A stretch of DNA of 32,210 nt from Streptosporangiaceae bacterium (GCA_030039155.1 JASHQL010000540.1:1-32210); one strand, 5' to 3'. Shown: positions 1 through 9,896, numbered from the stretch's first letter. The notes: generated by a model from the letters alone, not told the origin. Numbers and translations: made by a program.

Positions 1-1365
1 GTAGCCGGCGTCGGCTCCGGGCCTGACCTGGACGCCCTCGACACCGCCGACGCCGCCACCAGCATCCGCGCGGTGTTCTCGGTCTCCATCCGCGCCCTGA
101 CCGAGGCCGGCCGCCGCTGCTTCATGCTCCTCGGCGTCCACCCTGGACCCGACATCACCTGGCCGGCCACCGTGTCACTGACCGGCCTCGATCCCCGCAC
201 CGCCCGCCGCGCGCTCGCCGAGCTGGTCACCGCCAGCCTGCTGACCGAGCAGCAGCCGGGCCGGTGGGCCTTCCACGACCTGCTCCGCGCCTATGCAGCC
301 GAGCAGGCCGCGGCCGCGGACCCGGCAGGCCAGCTCCGCGACACCGCGCTCACCGCGGCCCTCGACCACTACCTGCAGACCGCCTACACCGCCGCGCTCC
401 AGCTCGAGCCGACCAGGACCCCGATCCCCGCACCGCTGCAGCCGGCCGCACCGGCCGTCCGGCCAGAGACGCTGTCCAGCCGCGCCCAGGCCCAGGCCTG
501 GTTCCGCGCCGAGCACCAGGTCCTCATCCAGCTGCTCGCGCACGCCGCCGCCACCGGCCACCACGCGCACGCCTGGCAGCTGCAGTGGTGCCTTGACGGC
601 TTCCTGGAGATGGACGGCCACTGGCAGGACACCGAGCTTGCCAACCGGATCGCGCTGGAGGCGGCCACCGCACTTGGCGGCCACGCCGTCCTCGCGCACG
701 CCCATCAGTCGATTGGTCGCGCTGCCTACCTGGCCGAGCACCTTGCCGAGGCGGTCGAGCACCACCGGGAGGCGCTGGCGCATGCCGTCGAGGCTGGCGA
801 CCTCACCAGGCAGGCGCTCGCGCATCATGGCCTCAGCCTGCTGGCCGAGGAACTCGGCAACGGCGACGACGCGCTCCGCCACGCCGAGCAGGCGGTCGAG
901 CTCGCCAGGGCGACAGGGGACCGGGTCGGCGAGGCCTACTACCTGAGCAAGGTCGGGCTGTTCTCGGTCATGCTCGGCGAGCACGACAAGGGCATCGCCG
1001 AGTGCCAGAGCGCGCTTGACCTGCAACGCGAGCTCGGCGACGCGGCGGACGTGGGCTTCGCGCAGGCGAACCTCGGCCGGGCCTACCGGGTGGTCGGCAG
1101 GCACGCAGACGCGATCGCCAGCCTGCGCGAGTGCATTGCGCTCGAGCAGGAGGTAGGCAACCAGCTCGCTGTCGCGTTCAACCTGCGCTGCCTGGGCGAG
1201 GTGCACCTGGTGGCCGGTGATCCGGCTGAGGCGGTCAACGCGATGCGGCAGGCGCTGCAGATCTACGAGCTGCTGCCTGGGATGGCCGAGGCAGCGGAGC
1301 TGCGGGAGAAGATCGGCGAGATCGAAGCGGCGATGCCGGCCGGTTCGGTTGGCGAGGCCAGGTAA
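1..1365 (+). CDS. C-terminal part of AfsR/SARP-like regulator (NB-ARC end plus TPR repeats), truncated at window start
   Basis: Frame 1 is open from base 1. The translation has FHDLLRAYAAEQA typical of AfsR-like STAND regulators, followed by TPR-like repeats (ALAHHGLSLLAEELGNGDDALRHAEQAVELA...). Confidence 0.8.
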   Translation, partial: VAGVGSGPDLDALDTADAATSIRAVFSVSIRALTEAGRRCFMLLGVHPGPDITWPATVSLTGLDPRTARRALAELVTASLLTEQQPGRWAFHDLLRAYAAEQAAAADPAGQLRDTALTAALDHYLQTAYTAALQLEPTRTPIPAPLQPAAPAVRPETLSSRAQAQAWFRAEHQVLIQLLAHAAATGHHAHAWQLQWCLDGFLEMDGHWQDTELANRIALEAATALGGHAVLAHAHQSIGRAAYLAEHLAEAVEHHREALAHAVEAGDLTRQALAHHGLSLLAEELGNGDDALRHAEQAVELARATGDRVGEAYYLSKVGLFSVMLGEHDKGIAECQSALDLQRELGDAADVGFAQANLGRAYRVVGRHADAIASLRECIALEQEVGNQLAVAFNLRCLGEVHLVAGDPAEAVNAMRQALQIYELLPGMAEAAELREKIGEIEAAMPAGSVGEAR

Positions 1366-1566
1366 CCCGGCCAGCCTGGCCGTGGCCGGGCGTGCACGCA
1401 ATCGCGCCGATTCTCAGTTCTCGATAGCCCGTTGGCGTTTTCTTGGCAAATTGGCCGGTGCACTGCGCCAGCCCGGCTACAGTTTCGGCAACCGGTCGGC
1501 TCGGCGCCCCCTGACCTCGGCGTGACGTCGGCTCCTTCGCCACAATCCCCCCAGCCAGAGAGCACC

Positions 1567-3870
1567 ATGGGCCTGCTCCCTAGCCACGTCACGCCTGCCG
1601 CCGGCCAGCCTCGCCGTCGGCCGGCCGTCGAGCGGATCGCCTGCTGGAGCGCGCGGCACCGGAAGATCGCAGTGGCCGGGTGGCTGGCATTTGTCGCCGC
1701 CGCCTTCGTCCTCAGCCACTTCATGCCGGCCAGCCACGTCCAGCAATACGACCCGGGCAACGCGGGCACGGCCGAGCAGGAACTCACCCAGCTCAACGTG
1801 GTCAGCCCGCCGACCGAGACGGTGCTGATCACGGTCAGGCACGGCGCGCAGGGGGCGGCCGGCGCGCTGGCGGCCGACGTGCACAGCGCCGCTGACCAGG
1901 TGGTGCGTGCGCTGACCGCGACGCACGGGGCGGCCACCGGCATCCGGGCGCCCTACCGGCCTGGCGGCGGCTCGCTGGTGTCGGCCAACCGGCAAGCCGC
2001 CCTGGTCACCTTCGATGTCGGCGGGCCGAACAGCAAGGCCGACAGCACCGTGCTGACCGACCTGGCCGCTACCGCCAGGGTGCAGGCGCAGTATCCGCGG
2101 CTGCTGGTCCGCGAGGCAGGCTCGGCCAGCACCGACCGGGTGGCGAACGCGCTGCTCGGCCACGACTTCCACCAAGCCGAGTTCAGCTCGGTGCCGCTGA
2201 CGCTGATCCTGCTGATCGGCGTGTTCGGTGCGCTGATCGCGGCCGGCATCCCGGTGCTGCTGGCCGGCACGGCCGTCACCGCCGCGGTGTCGCTGCTGTC
2301 GATCCCAGGCCAGTGGCTGCCGGTGAGCACGGGCTCCTCCGAGATCGTGCTGGTCATCGGCATGGCGGTCGGGGTCGATTACTCGCTGTTCTACCTCCGC
2401 AGGGAGCGCGAGGAACGGGTCGCCGGGAACAGCCAGCAGACCTCGCTGCGGATCGCGGCCGCCACCTCGGGCAAGGCCATCGTGGTTTCCGGCGTCACCG
2501 TGATGATCTCGCTGGCCGGACTGTTCCTGACCGGTATTGACCTGTTCACCGGCCTGTCCGTCGGCACGATCATGGTGGTCGGCGTCGCGGTGCTCGGCTC
2601 GCTGACCTTCCTGCCGGCGATCTTGTCGTGGCTCGGGCCGTGGGCGGACCGCGGCCGCGTCCCGTGGCTTGGCCGCCGGCTGACCTCGGCGAAGTCGTCC
2701 ACGCTGTGGACCGGACTGGCCAGGCGGGTGGTCGGCAAGCCGCTCGCCTGGGGCGGCATCGCGATCGCCGCATTGCTCGCGCTGAGTACGCCCGCGCTCG
2801 GCATGCACATCGGCAACCCGTCGGTCGACCTGCCGGGCAACCTGGGCGTGGTACGCGTGCTCGACCAGATCCAGCACGAGTTTCCCGGCCGGCCTGCGCC
2901 AGCCCAGGTCGTCGTCACCGGAGCAGACCTGGCCGGCCAGCCGATGCGCGCGGCGGTTGCCGCGCTCGAGGCGAGGGCAACCGCGGCAGGCCCGGTCCGC
3001 GGCCCGATCGAGGCGTCGCCGGTGGCCGGCGGCCGGGCCCTTGTCGTCCAGGTCCCGCTGGCAGGCAACGGCAGCGACGCGGCATCCGACAACGCGCTGC
3101 TCACGCTCGAGAACAAGACGCTGCCTGCCACCATCGGCAGGGTGCCAGGCGCAAGTTTCGCGGTCACCGGGCACACAGCCGATAGCTACGACACCGACTC
3201 CACGCTCGATTCACGCGCGCCGCTCGTGCTTGGCGTGGTGGCCGGGCTCGCGTTCCTGGTGCTGATGGCCGCGTTCCGCAGCGTCACCATCCCGCTGGTG
3301 TCGATCGCGCTGAACCTGCTGTCGGTGGGCGCTGCCTACGGCCTGGTCACGTTCATCTTCCAGGACGGCCACCTGCAGGGGCTGCTTGGCTTCACCTCGT
3401 TCGGCGCCTTGGTGCCCTGGGTGCCGCTGTTCACCTTCGTGCTGCTGTTCGGCCTCAGCATGGACTACCACGTCTTCATCCTGTCCAGGATCAGGGAGAT
3501 CTGGTCCGGCGGCGTGCGGCCGGCCGATGCAGTCGTACAGGGCATCGGCAGCAGCGCGGGCGTGGTCACATCGGCGGCAGTGATCATGGTCGCGGTGTTC
3601 TCCATCTTCGCCACGCTGTCCATGATCGACGTGAAGATGCTCGGCGTCGGGCTGGCTGCCGCGGTGCTGGTCGACGCGACGGTCGTCAGGGGCATCATCC
3701 TGCCGGCTGCGCTCGCGCTGCTCGGCGAGCGGGCGTGGTACCTGCCGCGCTGGCTCGGCTGGCTGCCCGGCCGCAGCCTCGCCTGCGAGCGGCATCACGC
3801 CAGCGAGGCGGTGCCGGGCGGGCCGGCCGAAGCGGACGAACCCGTGCTGGTCGGTGCTGTCGCCGATTGA
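1567..3870 (+). CDS. MMPL/RND-family transporter
   Basis: Two blocks of multiple TM helices; SGVTVMISLAGLFLTGIDLF and LLFGLSMDYHVFILSRIRE are typical of MMPL proteins. ATG at 1567 preferred over the ORF-track start at 1432. Confidence 0.92.
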   Translation: MGLLPSHVTPAAGQPRRRPAVERIACWSARHRKIAVAGWLAFVAAAFVLSHFMPASHVQQYDPGNAGTAEQELTQLNVVSPPTETVLITVRHGAQGAAGALAADVHSAADQVVRALTATHGAATGIRAPYRPGGGSLVSANRQAALVTFDVGGPNSKADSTVLTDLAATARVQAQYPRLLVREAGSASTDRVANALLGHDFHQAEFSSVPLTLILLIGVFGALIAAGIPVLLAGTAVTAAVSLLSIPGQWLPVSTGSSEIVLVIGMAVGVDYSLFYLRREREERVAGNSQQTSLRIAAATSGKAIVVSGVTVMISLAGLFLTGIDLFTGLSVGTIMVVGVAVLGSLTFLPAILSWLGPWADRGRVPWLGRRLTSAKSSTLWTGLARRVVGKPLAWGGIAIAALLALSTPALGMHIGNPSVDLPGNLGVVRVLDQIQHEFPGRPAPAQVVVTGADLAGQPMRAAVAALEARATAAGPVRGPIEASPVAGGRALVVQVPLAGNGSDAASDNALLTLENKTLPATIGRVPGASFAVTGHTADSYDTDSTLDSRAPLVLGVVAGLAFLVLMAAFRSVTIPLVSIALNLLSVGAAYGLVTFIFQDGHLQGLLGFTSFGALVPWVPLFTFVLLFGLSMDYHVFILSRIREIWSGGVRPADAVVQGIGSSAGVVTSAAVIMVAVFSIFATLSMIDVKMLGVGLAAAVLVDATVVRGIILPAALALLGERAWYLPRWLGWLPGRSLACERHHASEAVPGGPAEADEPVLVGAVAD

Positions 3871-3895
3871 GCGATATGTCAGCTAGTCCTACCAT
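3867..3895 (+). promoter_or_regulatory. Predicted promoter TTGAGC-N17-TACCAT, 6 nt before the GTG start of the 3902 ORF (leaderless)
   Basis: -35 TTGAGC 3867-3872; -10 TACCAT 3890-3895; GTG at 3902. Confidence 0.55.
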
Positions 3896-3901
3896 CCTTG
3901 T

Positions 3902-4645
3902 GTGTACCCCCCGGTCATCGAGCATGCCGGGCCGGCCAGGCACGGCGGCGCCGTGGCGGGCCGGCTCGTGCTGGCGGCCTGCTGCCTGATCGGTGCGGGA
4001 GCGGCGGCCCTGACGGCCAGGGCCGAGCTGGACGTGCGGCCAACCGCCGCACAGCGGACCGCGGCCGAGCGGATCGCGGTGGCCGACCGCTGGCGAACCT
4101 GGCCAGCTGGCCGGATCTTCCCGGCATCGCTCGGCTACCGCACGCAGCTGCCGACGACAGAGACTGCCACCAGGGCCGGCATCACCGCCGCCGACAGCTG
4201 CCAGTCCTCGCTGTCGGCAGCCGCCGCGGCTGCTGCCAGCCAGGCCGGCTGCGTGGCCGCGCTGCGCGCCAGCTATGTCGACCAGCCGCAGGGCGTGGTG
4301 TACACCGTCGGCGTGCTGGCGTTCGCGCGTCCGGGCCAGGCGCTGATGTTCGTGCGGCAGCTCGGCCGGATCGGCGGCACCGTGGCCAGCCTGCGCGCGC
4401 TGGCGCTGGCAGGCACCGCGAGCGCGCGGTTCACCGACGCCGCCAGGCAACTCGGCGCGGTGCGGCAGGCCGGCCCGTTCGTGGTGCTTTCGGTAGCCGG
4501 CTACGCCGACGGTGAGCCGGCCGCGCTGGCCAGGCAGCGCCGGCCGTCGGTGTTCGCGCCGGCCAGCCAGCTCGTCGCCGAGGTAGCCAGGCCGCTGCTG
4601 ACCCCGGCGGTGGTCGACTGCGGCTCAAGGCAGTGGTCGTGCTGA
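3902..4645 (+). CDS. Membrane-anchored protein with paired cysteines (C-x16-C and C-terminal C-x6-C), cassette 1 partner of S8 protease
   Basis: N-terminal TM segment (GRLVLAACCLIGAGAAALTA); Cys spacing shared with the paralog at 5921; coupled to the protease ORF by a 7-nt overlap. Confidence 0.8.
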   Translation: MYPPVIEHAGPARHGGAVAGRLVLAACCLIGAGAAALTARAELDVRPTAAQRTAAERIAVADRWRTWPAGRIFPASLGYRTQLPTTETATRAGITAADSCQSSLSAAAAAAASQAGCVAALRASYVDQPQGVVYTVGVLAFARPGQALMFVRQLGRIGGTVASLRALALAGTASARFTDAARQLGAVRQAGPFVVLSVAGYADGEPAALARQRRPSVFAPASQLVAEVARPLLTPAVVDCGSRQWSC

Positions 4646-5889
4646 ACCGGCGATGCCTGCTGCTGGCGCTGGTCGCGCCGGTGCTGCTGGCGCTGCCGGC
4701 GGGCCAGGGCAGCGCCGCCGCCGCCCAGGCAGCACCGCAGCAGAGCCCGGCGCAGCTGGCCAGGGCGGATGAGCTGCCACTGTGGCAGCAGATCGGGGTG
4801 CCGGCCGCCTGGCGGATCAGCCGCGGGAAGCATGTCCTGGTCGGCGTGCTTGATACCGGCGTCAACCCGGACGCCCCAGACCTGACCGGCCAGGTGATCG
4901 TCGGCCCCGACTTCACCAGGGGCGCGGACCCGCCCGGATACCACCCGCCGCACCTGCACGGCACCTACATCGCCTCGATCATCGCCGGTCACGGCAGTGG
5001 CGCGGGGCGCCGGCAGGGGATTGTCGGCGTTGCGCCTGAGGCCAGGGTGCTGTCGGTGCGGGTGATCCTGGATGACAACGAGCCGGGCTTCGCCGTCTAC
5101 CAGGACCACTCGAACTTCTACGACGCCGTCGGTGACGGCATCAGGTACGCGGTCTCCCGCGGCGTGCAGGTCATCAACATGTCGCTCGGCACGCAGGTGG
5201 ACAGCAGCAACATGCGCTCGGCCATCGCCTATGCGGTGTCGCACGGGGTCGTCGTGGTCTCGTCCGCAGGCAACAGCGGCCACGCCGGCAGCGCGCTGAC
5301 GCCTTATTCCTACCCGGCATCGACGCCCGGCGTGATTTCGGTGGCCGCGCTCGGACCTGACGTGACCCGTGCCTATTTCTCGAACCAGAATTCCGCGGTG
5401 GTGCTGGCCGCGCCGGGAGTGCGGGTCCCCGGCGACGGCCCGCACGGCAGCTACATCCTTGGCAGCGGGACGAGCCCGGCCTCCGCGCTGGTCGCCGGCG
5501 TAGCCGCGCTGATCAGGTCCAGGTACCCGAAGCTGCCGCCCGCGCTCGTGGTGCAGGCGCTGGTGAGCTCGACCAGCCACCGGCCGGCCGGCGGCTACAG
5601 CCCGGCCATCGGCTTCGGCGAGGTCAACGCCGCCGCGGCGCTCGCCGCCGCGGCCCGGCTGGCCGGCCAGCGGGCTTCGCCGGTCAAGCCGCCCGGCAGT
5701 CATTTCGGCGCCAGCACCGGCGCCATCGTGGTGGTGCAGCACGACTACCACGTGATCGCGATGCTGCTCGGGCTCGCCGTCGTGCTGCTGGCCGGCTGCA
5801 TCATCCTGGTGGCAATCACGATCCGGCGGGCAACCCGCCGGCCGGCCACGCATGCTGGCCGCGCGGGCATGCCTGGCGCATGGTATTGA
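4639..5889 (+). CDS. Subtilisin-like S8 serine protease, mycosin-like topology (signal peptide, C-terminal TM)
   Basis: Asp motif VGVLDTGVNPDAPDL; His motif HLHGTYIASIIAGHG; oxyanion AGNSG; Ser motif GSGTSPASALVAGVAALI; C-terminal TM VIAMLLGLAVVLLAGCIILVAITIRR. GTG at 4639 preferred over 4633. Confidence 0.93.
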   Translation: MLNRRCLLLALVAPVLLALPAGQGSAAAAQAAPQQSPAQLARADELPLWQQIGVPAAWRISRGKHVLVGVLDTGVNPDAPDLTGQVIVGPDFTRGADPPGYHPPHLHGTYIASIIAGHGSGAGRRQGIVGVAPEARVLSVRVILDDNEPGFAVYQDHSNFYDAVGDGIRYAVSRGVQVINMSLGTQVDSSNMRSAIAYAVSHGVVVVSSAGNSGHAGSALTPYSYPASTPGVISVAALGPDVTRAYFSNQNSAVVLAAPGVRVPGDGPHGSYILGSGTSPASALVAGVAALIRSRYPKLPPALVVQALVSSTSHRPAGGYSPAIGFGEVNAAAALAAAARLAGQRASPVKPPGSHFGASTGAIVVVQHDYHVIAMLLGLAVVLLAGCIILVAITIRRATRRPATHAGRAGMPGAWY

Positions 5890-5913
5890 AAGATGACTGA
5901 CAACACCTAGGGT
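5886..5913 (+). promoter_or_regulatory. Predicted promoter TTGAAA-N16-TAGGGT, 7 nt before ATG 5921 (leaderless)
   Basis: -35 TTGAAA 5886-5891; -10 TAGGGT 5908-5913; ATG at 5921. Same layout as the promoter of the paralogous cassette. Confidence 0.5.
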
Positions 5914-5920
5914 CCGGGTT

Positions 5921-6673
5921 ATGACCACTTCAGCGGGGGAGCCGGCCCGGGGTCAGCGGGCAACGGCAAGCCGCGGGTTCGCCAGCCTGCTCGTCATCGG
6001 GCTGCTGGTGGTGGCCGGGCTGGCCGGCATCGGCGGCGGCGCGGTGCTGGCGCGGCGGCAACTGGCCAGGCGCCCGACGCATGCCGAGTTGTCAGCCGCC
6101 GTCGCCAGCGCGATCAGCGCCCGCTGGCGGCAGCTCACGGCCGGCCAGGTCTTTCCCTCGGTGATCAGCTACAGCGCTGCCGGGCAGCGGCTGCAGGCGC
6201 ACCGGGCCGGCATAGCGCCGGCCGCCAGCTGCACGCAGGCGCTCGACCCGGCGGTGGCCGCTGACCTGCGGCGGGATGGCTGCATCACGGTGCTGCGGGC
6301 GACCTACCTTGACCCGTCAGATAGCTACGCGGCGACCGTCGCGGTGGTCGTGCTGCGCAGCCGCCGCGCCGCGGCGGCCGCGACGAGCCTGATCGGCGCG
6401 GCGGCAACCAGGTCAGGCGTGCGGGCGGTCGGCTTCCCCGGCACGCTCGCCGCCGCGTTCGGTGACGGCCAGCGCAGCGCGTTCGGCGCGCGAGCCGGCA
6501 GCGCCGGCCCGTACCTGTTCATGTTCGCCGCCGGGTCAGCGATCGGTCAGCCGGCCACCGCCGGCGGGCCGCAGGGCAGCCAGACCGACCTCGGCCTTGG
6601 CGTGCTCGGCCGGGTGGCCCTGGTGCTCACCAGCCACGGCAGGCCGTGCTCGATGCCGGACATCAGATGCTGA
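5921..6673 (+). CDS. Membrane-anchored Cys-pair protein, paralog of 3902-4645
   Basis: N-terminal TM (LLVIGLLVVAGLAGIGGGAVLA); WRxxxAGxxFP and C-x16-C (CTQALDPAVAADLRRDGC); C-terminal CSMPDIRC, as in the paralog's CGSRQWSC. Confidence 0.8.
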   Translation: MTTSAGEPARGQRATASRGFASLLVIGLLVVAGLAGIGGGAVLARRQLARRPTHAELSAAVASAISARWRQLTAGQVFPSVISYSAAGQRLQAHRAGIAPAASCTQALDPAVAADLRRDGCITVLRATYLDPSDSYAATVAVVVLRSRRAAAAATSLIGAAATRSGVRAVGFPGTLAAAFGDGQRSAFGARAGSAGPYLFMFAAGSAIGQPATAGGPQGSQTDLGLGVLGRVALVLTSHGRPCSMPDIRC

Positions 6674-7839
6674 TCGCCCGGGCGGCCACGCCGCTGCTCG
6701 CCGGGCTGATGCTGGTGGCCAGCGGCGGACTCGGCGCGACCGCTCAGGCCGGCCAGGCAGCGTCGCGGCCGGGTCCGGCCGACGGCAAGGCGGCGCTGCT
6801 GCGCGAGATGCGCGCGGCCTGGCGGATCACCAATGGCCATGGCGTCACGGTCGCGGTGCTCAGCTCCGGCGTCACCAAGGTGCACGACCTGGCCGGTAAG
6901 GTCACCACCGGTCCCGACTTCGCGGCCGGCCGGCCGGCCAGCAAGACCGAGGGCACGGTGCTGGCCTCGGCCATCGCCGGCCGCGGCCAGCACACGGCGA
7001 GCCCGTTCGGCGCGATCGGCCGGGCTCCTGGCGCGCGGATCCTGGCCATCACGGTGATCGGCACCGGCAAGGCCAACGCGGCCGGCACCTGGCAGGCCGA
7101 CCTGGCCAGCGGCATCAGGTACGCGGCCGGGCACGGCGCCGGGGTCATCGCCGTCGACTACACCGGCTATCCGAGCAGCCGCGCGCTTGATGCCGCCGTT
7201 TCCTACGCGATATCCCGCGGGTCGGTGATCGTCACGGCCGGGTACGGCCTGCCCAAGCATGGCAACGGCCTGCAGTATCCCAACGGGCTGCCGGGCGTGA
7301 TCAACGCCAGCTTCACCATCCTGCACGGGCTGCCAGGGCCGCCCCGGCACGAGGCGCAGGCGGCCAACTCCTCGGTGCTGGTCACCGCGCCTGGCAACGA
7401 GCTCGCGGCCACCGGCCCGAACGACGCGCCGTTCCTGTTCTTCAACAGCGGCGCGGCGCTCGCCTGGACCGCGGGAACCGCGGCGCTGATCAAGTCCGCG
7501 TACCCGAACCTCGCGCCTGCGCTGGTCGCGCGCGCGCTGGCGGTGTCGGCACAGGACGGGCCGCCAGGCGGGTACGACACCACGATCGGGTTCGGCCTGA
7601 TCAACCCGCTCGGCGCGCTGCGTGCGGCGGCCGGCCTGGCCAAGGTCACGCCGACCGCGGCGGCCGGGGCAGCCAGCGTGGCGGCGGCGGGCCATTTCGG
7701 TGCCGGCCCGCGGCCCGGCGTCGTCACGGCGGTGCGGCACCCGGCCGGAACGCTGGCCGGCCCGCTGGCGGCCGTGCTGATCGGGCTGGCGTGCCTGGTG
7801 GTCGCGGGCTGGCTGGCGCGCCGTGCTAAGGCAGGGTGA
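6667..7839 (+). CDS. S8 subtilisin-fold pseudoprotease (catalytic residues replaced), signal peptide and C-terminal TM
   Basis: Co-linear with the 4639-5889 protease (AWRI, GPDF, ASx[24 protein letters not shown]) but LDTGV to LSSGV, HGTYIAS to [10 protein letters not shown] to AGY, GTSPASA to NSGAALA. Confidence 0.85.
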   Translation: MLIARAATPLLAGLMLVASGGLGATAQAGQAASRPGPADGKAALLREMRAAWRITNGHGVTVAVLSSGVTKVHDLAGKVTTGPDFAAGRPASKTEGTVLASAIAGRGQHTASPFGAIGRAPGARILAITVIGTGKANAAGTWQADLASGIRYAAGHGAGVIAVDYTGYPSSRALDAAVSYAISRGSVIVTAGYGLPKHGNGLQYPNGLPGVINASFTILHGLPGPPRHEAQAANSSVLVTAPGNELAATGPNDAPFLFFNSGAALAWTAGTAALIKSAYPNLAPALVARALAVSAQDGPPGGYDTTIGFGLINPLGALRAAAGLAKVTPTAAAGAASVAAAGHFGAGPRPGVVTAVRHPAGTLAGPLAAVLIGLACLVVAGWLARRAKAG

Positions 7840-8674
7840 GGATCTCGCTGCCGTCGGCGGTGACGACGAGGGTGTGCTCGAACTGCGCGGTGCGCTTGCG
7901 GTCGCCGGTCACCACCGTCCAGCCGTCTGGCCAGATCTCGTAGTCGATCACGCCGAGGGTCAGCATCGGCTCGATGGTGAAGGTCATGCCTGGCTCCATC
8001 ACCGCGGTCACGTCCGGGTCGTCGAAGTGCGGCACCACCAGGCCGGAATGGAAGGTCGTGCCGATGCCGTGCCCGGTGAAGTCGCGGACCACGCCGTAGC
8101 CGAACCTGCGTGCGTAGGACTCGATGACCCGGCCGATGGCGTTCAGCGGGCGGCCGGGCGCGACCGCCCTGATGCCGCGCATGAGCGCCTCCCTGGTCCG
8201 CTCCACCAGCAGCCTCGACTCCTCGTCCACCTGGCCGGCCAGGAAGGTGGCGTTGGTGTCGCCGTGCACGCCGCCGATGAACGCGGTGATGTCGACGTTC
8301 ACGATGTCGCCGTCCTCGATCGCGGTGTCATCGGGGATGCCGTGGCAGATCACCTCGTTCAGCGAGGTGCACAGCGACTTCGGGTACCCGCGGTAGCCGA
8401 GCGTGCTCGGATAAGCGCCGTGATCGCAGAGGAACTCGTGGCCGACCCGGTCAAGCTCGTCGGTGGTCACTCCTGGCGCTACCCGCTTGCCGACCTCGGC
8501 CAGCGCCTGCGCCGCGAGCCTGCCAGCCACCCGCATCCGCTCGATGGTCTCGGCGTCCTTGATGTCGGGCTCGCCAAGCCGGGGGTACCGCCTGCCGACG
8601 TATTCTGGGCGATCGATATGCCCTGGCACATGCCGCACCGGCGACACGCGACCAGGCTGGAGCGTAGCGGACAT
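7826..8674 (-). CDS. map: Methionine aminopeptidase type I
   Basis: [84 protein letters not shown]: the metal ligands and motifs of MetAP. Confidence 0.97.
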   Translation of the reverse strand: MSATLQPGRVSPVRHVPGHIDRPEYVGRRYPRLGEPDIKDAETIERMRVAGRLAAQALAEVGKRVAPGVTTDELDRVGHEFLCDHGAYPSTLGYRGYPKSLCTSLNEVICHGIPDDTAIEDGDIVNVDITAFIGGVHGDTNATFLAGQVDEESRLLVERTREALMRGIRAVAPGRPLNAIGRVIESYARRFGYGVVRDFTGHGIGTTFHSGLVVPHFDDPDVTAVMEPGMTFTIEPMLTLGVIDYEIWPDGWTVVTGDRKRTAQFEHTLVVTADGSEILTLP

Positions 8675-8688
8675 GATCTGAGAGTGTA

Positions 8689-8883
8689 ATGGTCATGGAA
8701 GGCGACAAGCGCTGGTGGTTCTGCCTGAAGCACAACACGGTCGAGGATGACGACGGGCTGTGCCCTGGCAAGGACAGGCTCGGTCCATATCCGACCAAAG
8801 AGGCGGCCGAGCATGCCCTGGAGACGGTTCGCCGCCGCAACGAGGAATGGGATGCCGCCGACCAGGGGGGTCAAGGGGGGTAG
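8689..8883 (+). CDS. Small conserved-type protein, unknown function (about 62-64 aa)
   Basis: Compact [51 protein letters not shown]; divergent from map. Alternative ATG at 8695. Confidence 0.7.
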   Translation: MVMEGDKRWWFCLKHNTVEDDDGLCPGKDRLGPYPTKEAAEHALETVRRRNEEWDAADQGGQGG

Positions 8884-8954
8884 TCCGGCCAGGGCAGTGC
8901 TGATCGATAGCCGCCTGGCCTGGCGTAAGGTTGGCTATGGCGGCATAGGTCCCG

Positions 8955-9896
8955 GTGAGGGGGCACGGCGTGACGGTGCATCAGCCGGGTGACGAACTGC
9001 CGCCCGCTGCCGAGGCCAGGATGGCCGAGATCAGGCAGAGCGGCACCTGGGGCTCGGCGCTGACCGCGGACGAATTCAGCGCGATCAAGAGCGTGGGCTT
9101 CGAGCCGGCCGGCCAGGTGCTCGGCGCGGCGGTCTACAACATCGGTTATGCAGGCGGATACTCCTGCCCCGGCGCGTGGGCCGGATACGGCGGCTACCTG
9201 ACCCCGTACCAGAGCGTGACCGCGGTGTCGAGCAGCAGGTCGCTCGGCTCGTTCGGGCCGATGGTGCAGACGCTCTACCAGGCACGCAGGGCCGCCATCG
9301 GGCGGATGATGACCGAGTGCGCCGACCTCGGCGGACACGGTGTGGTCGGGGTCAAGCTGACCATCGGCCACTTCCCGGCCGGCGGCCTTGAGTTCAAGGC
9401 CATCGGCACCGCGGTGCGCGCGCCAGGCGCGGTGCCACTGCGGCAGGGCTTCAGCTCGGACCTGACCGGGCAGGACTTCGCCAAGCTGATCATGGCAGGC
9501 TGGGTTCCTGCCGGGCTGGTGCTCGGCATCTCGATCGGCGCCAGGCACGACGACTGGCTGACCATCAACCAGACTCGCTGGGGGAGCGGCAACGCCGAGG
9601 TGCATGGCTACACCGACCTGGTCAACCACACCAGGCACGACGCCAGGACGCAGCTTGAGCGTGACGTGGCCAGGATCGGCGCGGACGGCGTGGTCGTGCA
9701 GGACATGGAGGTGCTCGTGCGCGAGCGTGAGTGCCCGATGCAGGAGCACAGGCGAGACCACATCGTGGAGGCGACGGTGATCGGCACGGCGATCGCGCAG
9801 TTCGCCAGGCACGGCGACCGGCGCACCGCGCCGCTCGCGATCATGTCACTTGACCCGCAGCGGCGGCAGGCCGCGCGGGTGCGGCTCGGTCCCTGA
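8955..9896 (+). CDS. Two-domain YbjQ/UPF0145-like protein (paralog 1 of 3)
   Basis: VGFEPAGQVLGAAVYNIG...LYQARRAAIGRMMTECADLGGHGVVGVKLTIG...FKAIGTAV, with a second repeat to ADGVVVQDMEVLV...EATVIGTAIAQF. Confidence 0.8.
   Translation: MRGHGVTVHQPGDELPPAAEARMAEIRQSGTWGSALTADEFSAIKSVGFEPAGQVLGAAVYNIGYAGGYSCPGAWAGYGGYLTPYQSVTAVSSSRSLGSFGPMVQTLYQARRAAIGRMMTECADLGGHGVVGVKLTIGHFPAGGLEFKAIGTAVRAPGAVPLRQGFSSDLTGQDFAKLIMAGWVPAGLVLGISIGARHDDWLTINQTRWGSGNAEVHGYTDLVNHTRHDARTQLERDVARIGADGVVVQDMEVLVRERECPMQEHRRDHIVEATVIGTAIAQFARHGDRRTAPLAIMSLDPQRRQAARVRLGP

Noticed and set aside
175-1401. 408-aa minus-strand ORF antisense to the first regulator
   Set aside because: Shadow ORF; plus-strand frame shows NB-ARC/TPR features and stays open to the window edge.
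1477-3174. 565-aa minus-strand ORF antisense to the MMPL gene
   Set aside because: Shadow ORF with skewed Arg/His/Gln composition; MMPL on the plus strand is convincing.
3902-7839. Type VII (ESX) secretion locus because of mycosin-like proteases
   Set aside because: No EccB/C/D, WXG100 or PE/PPE-like genes in the window; the only neighbour transporter is MMPL.
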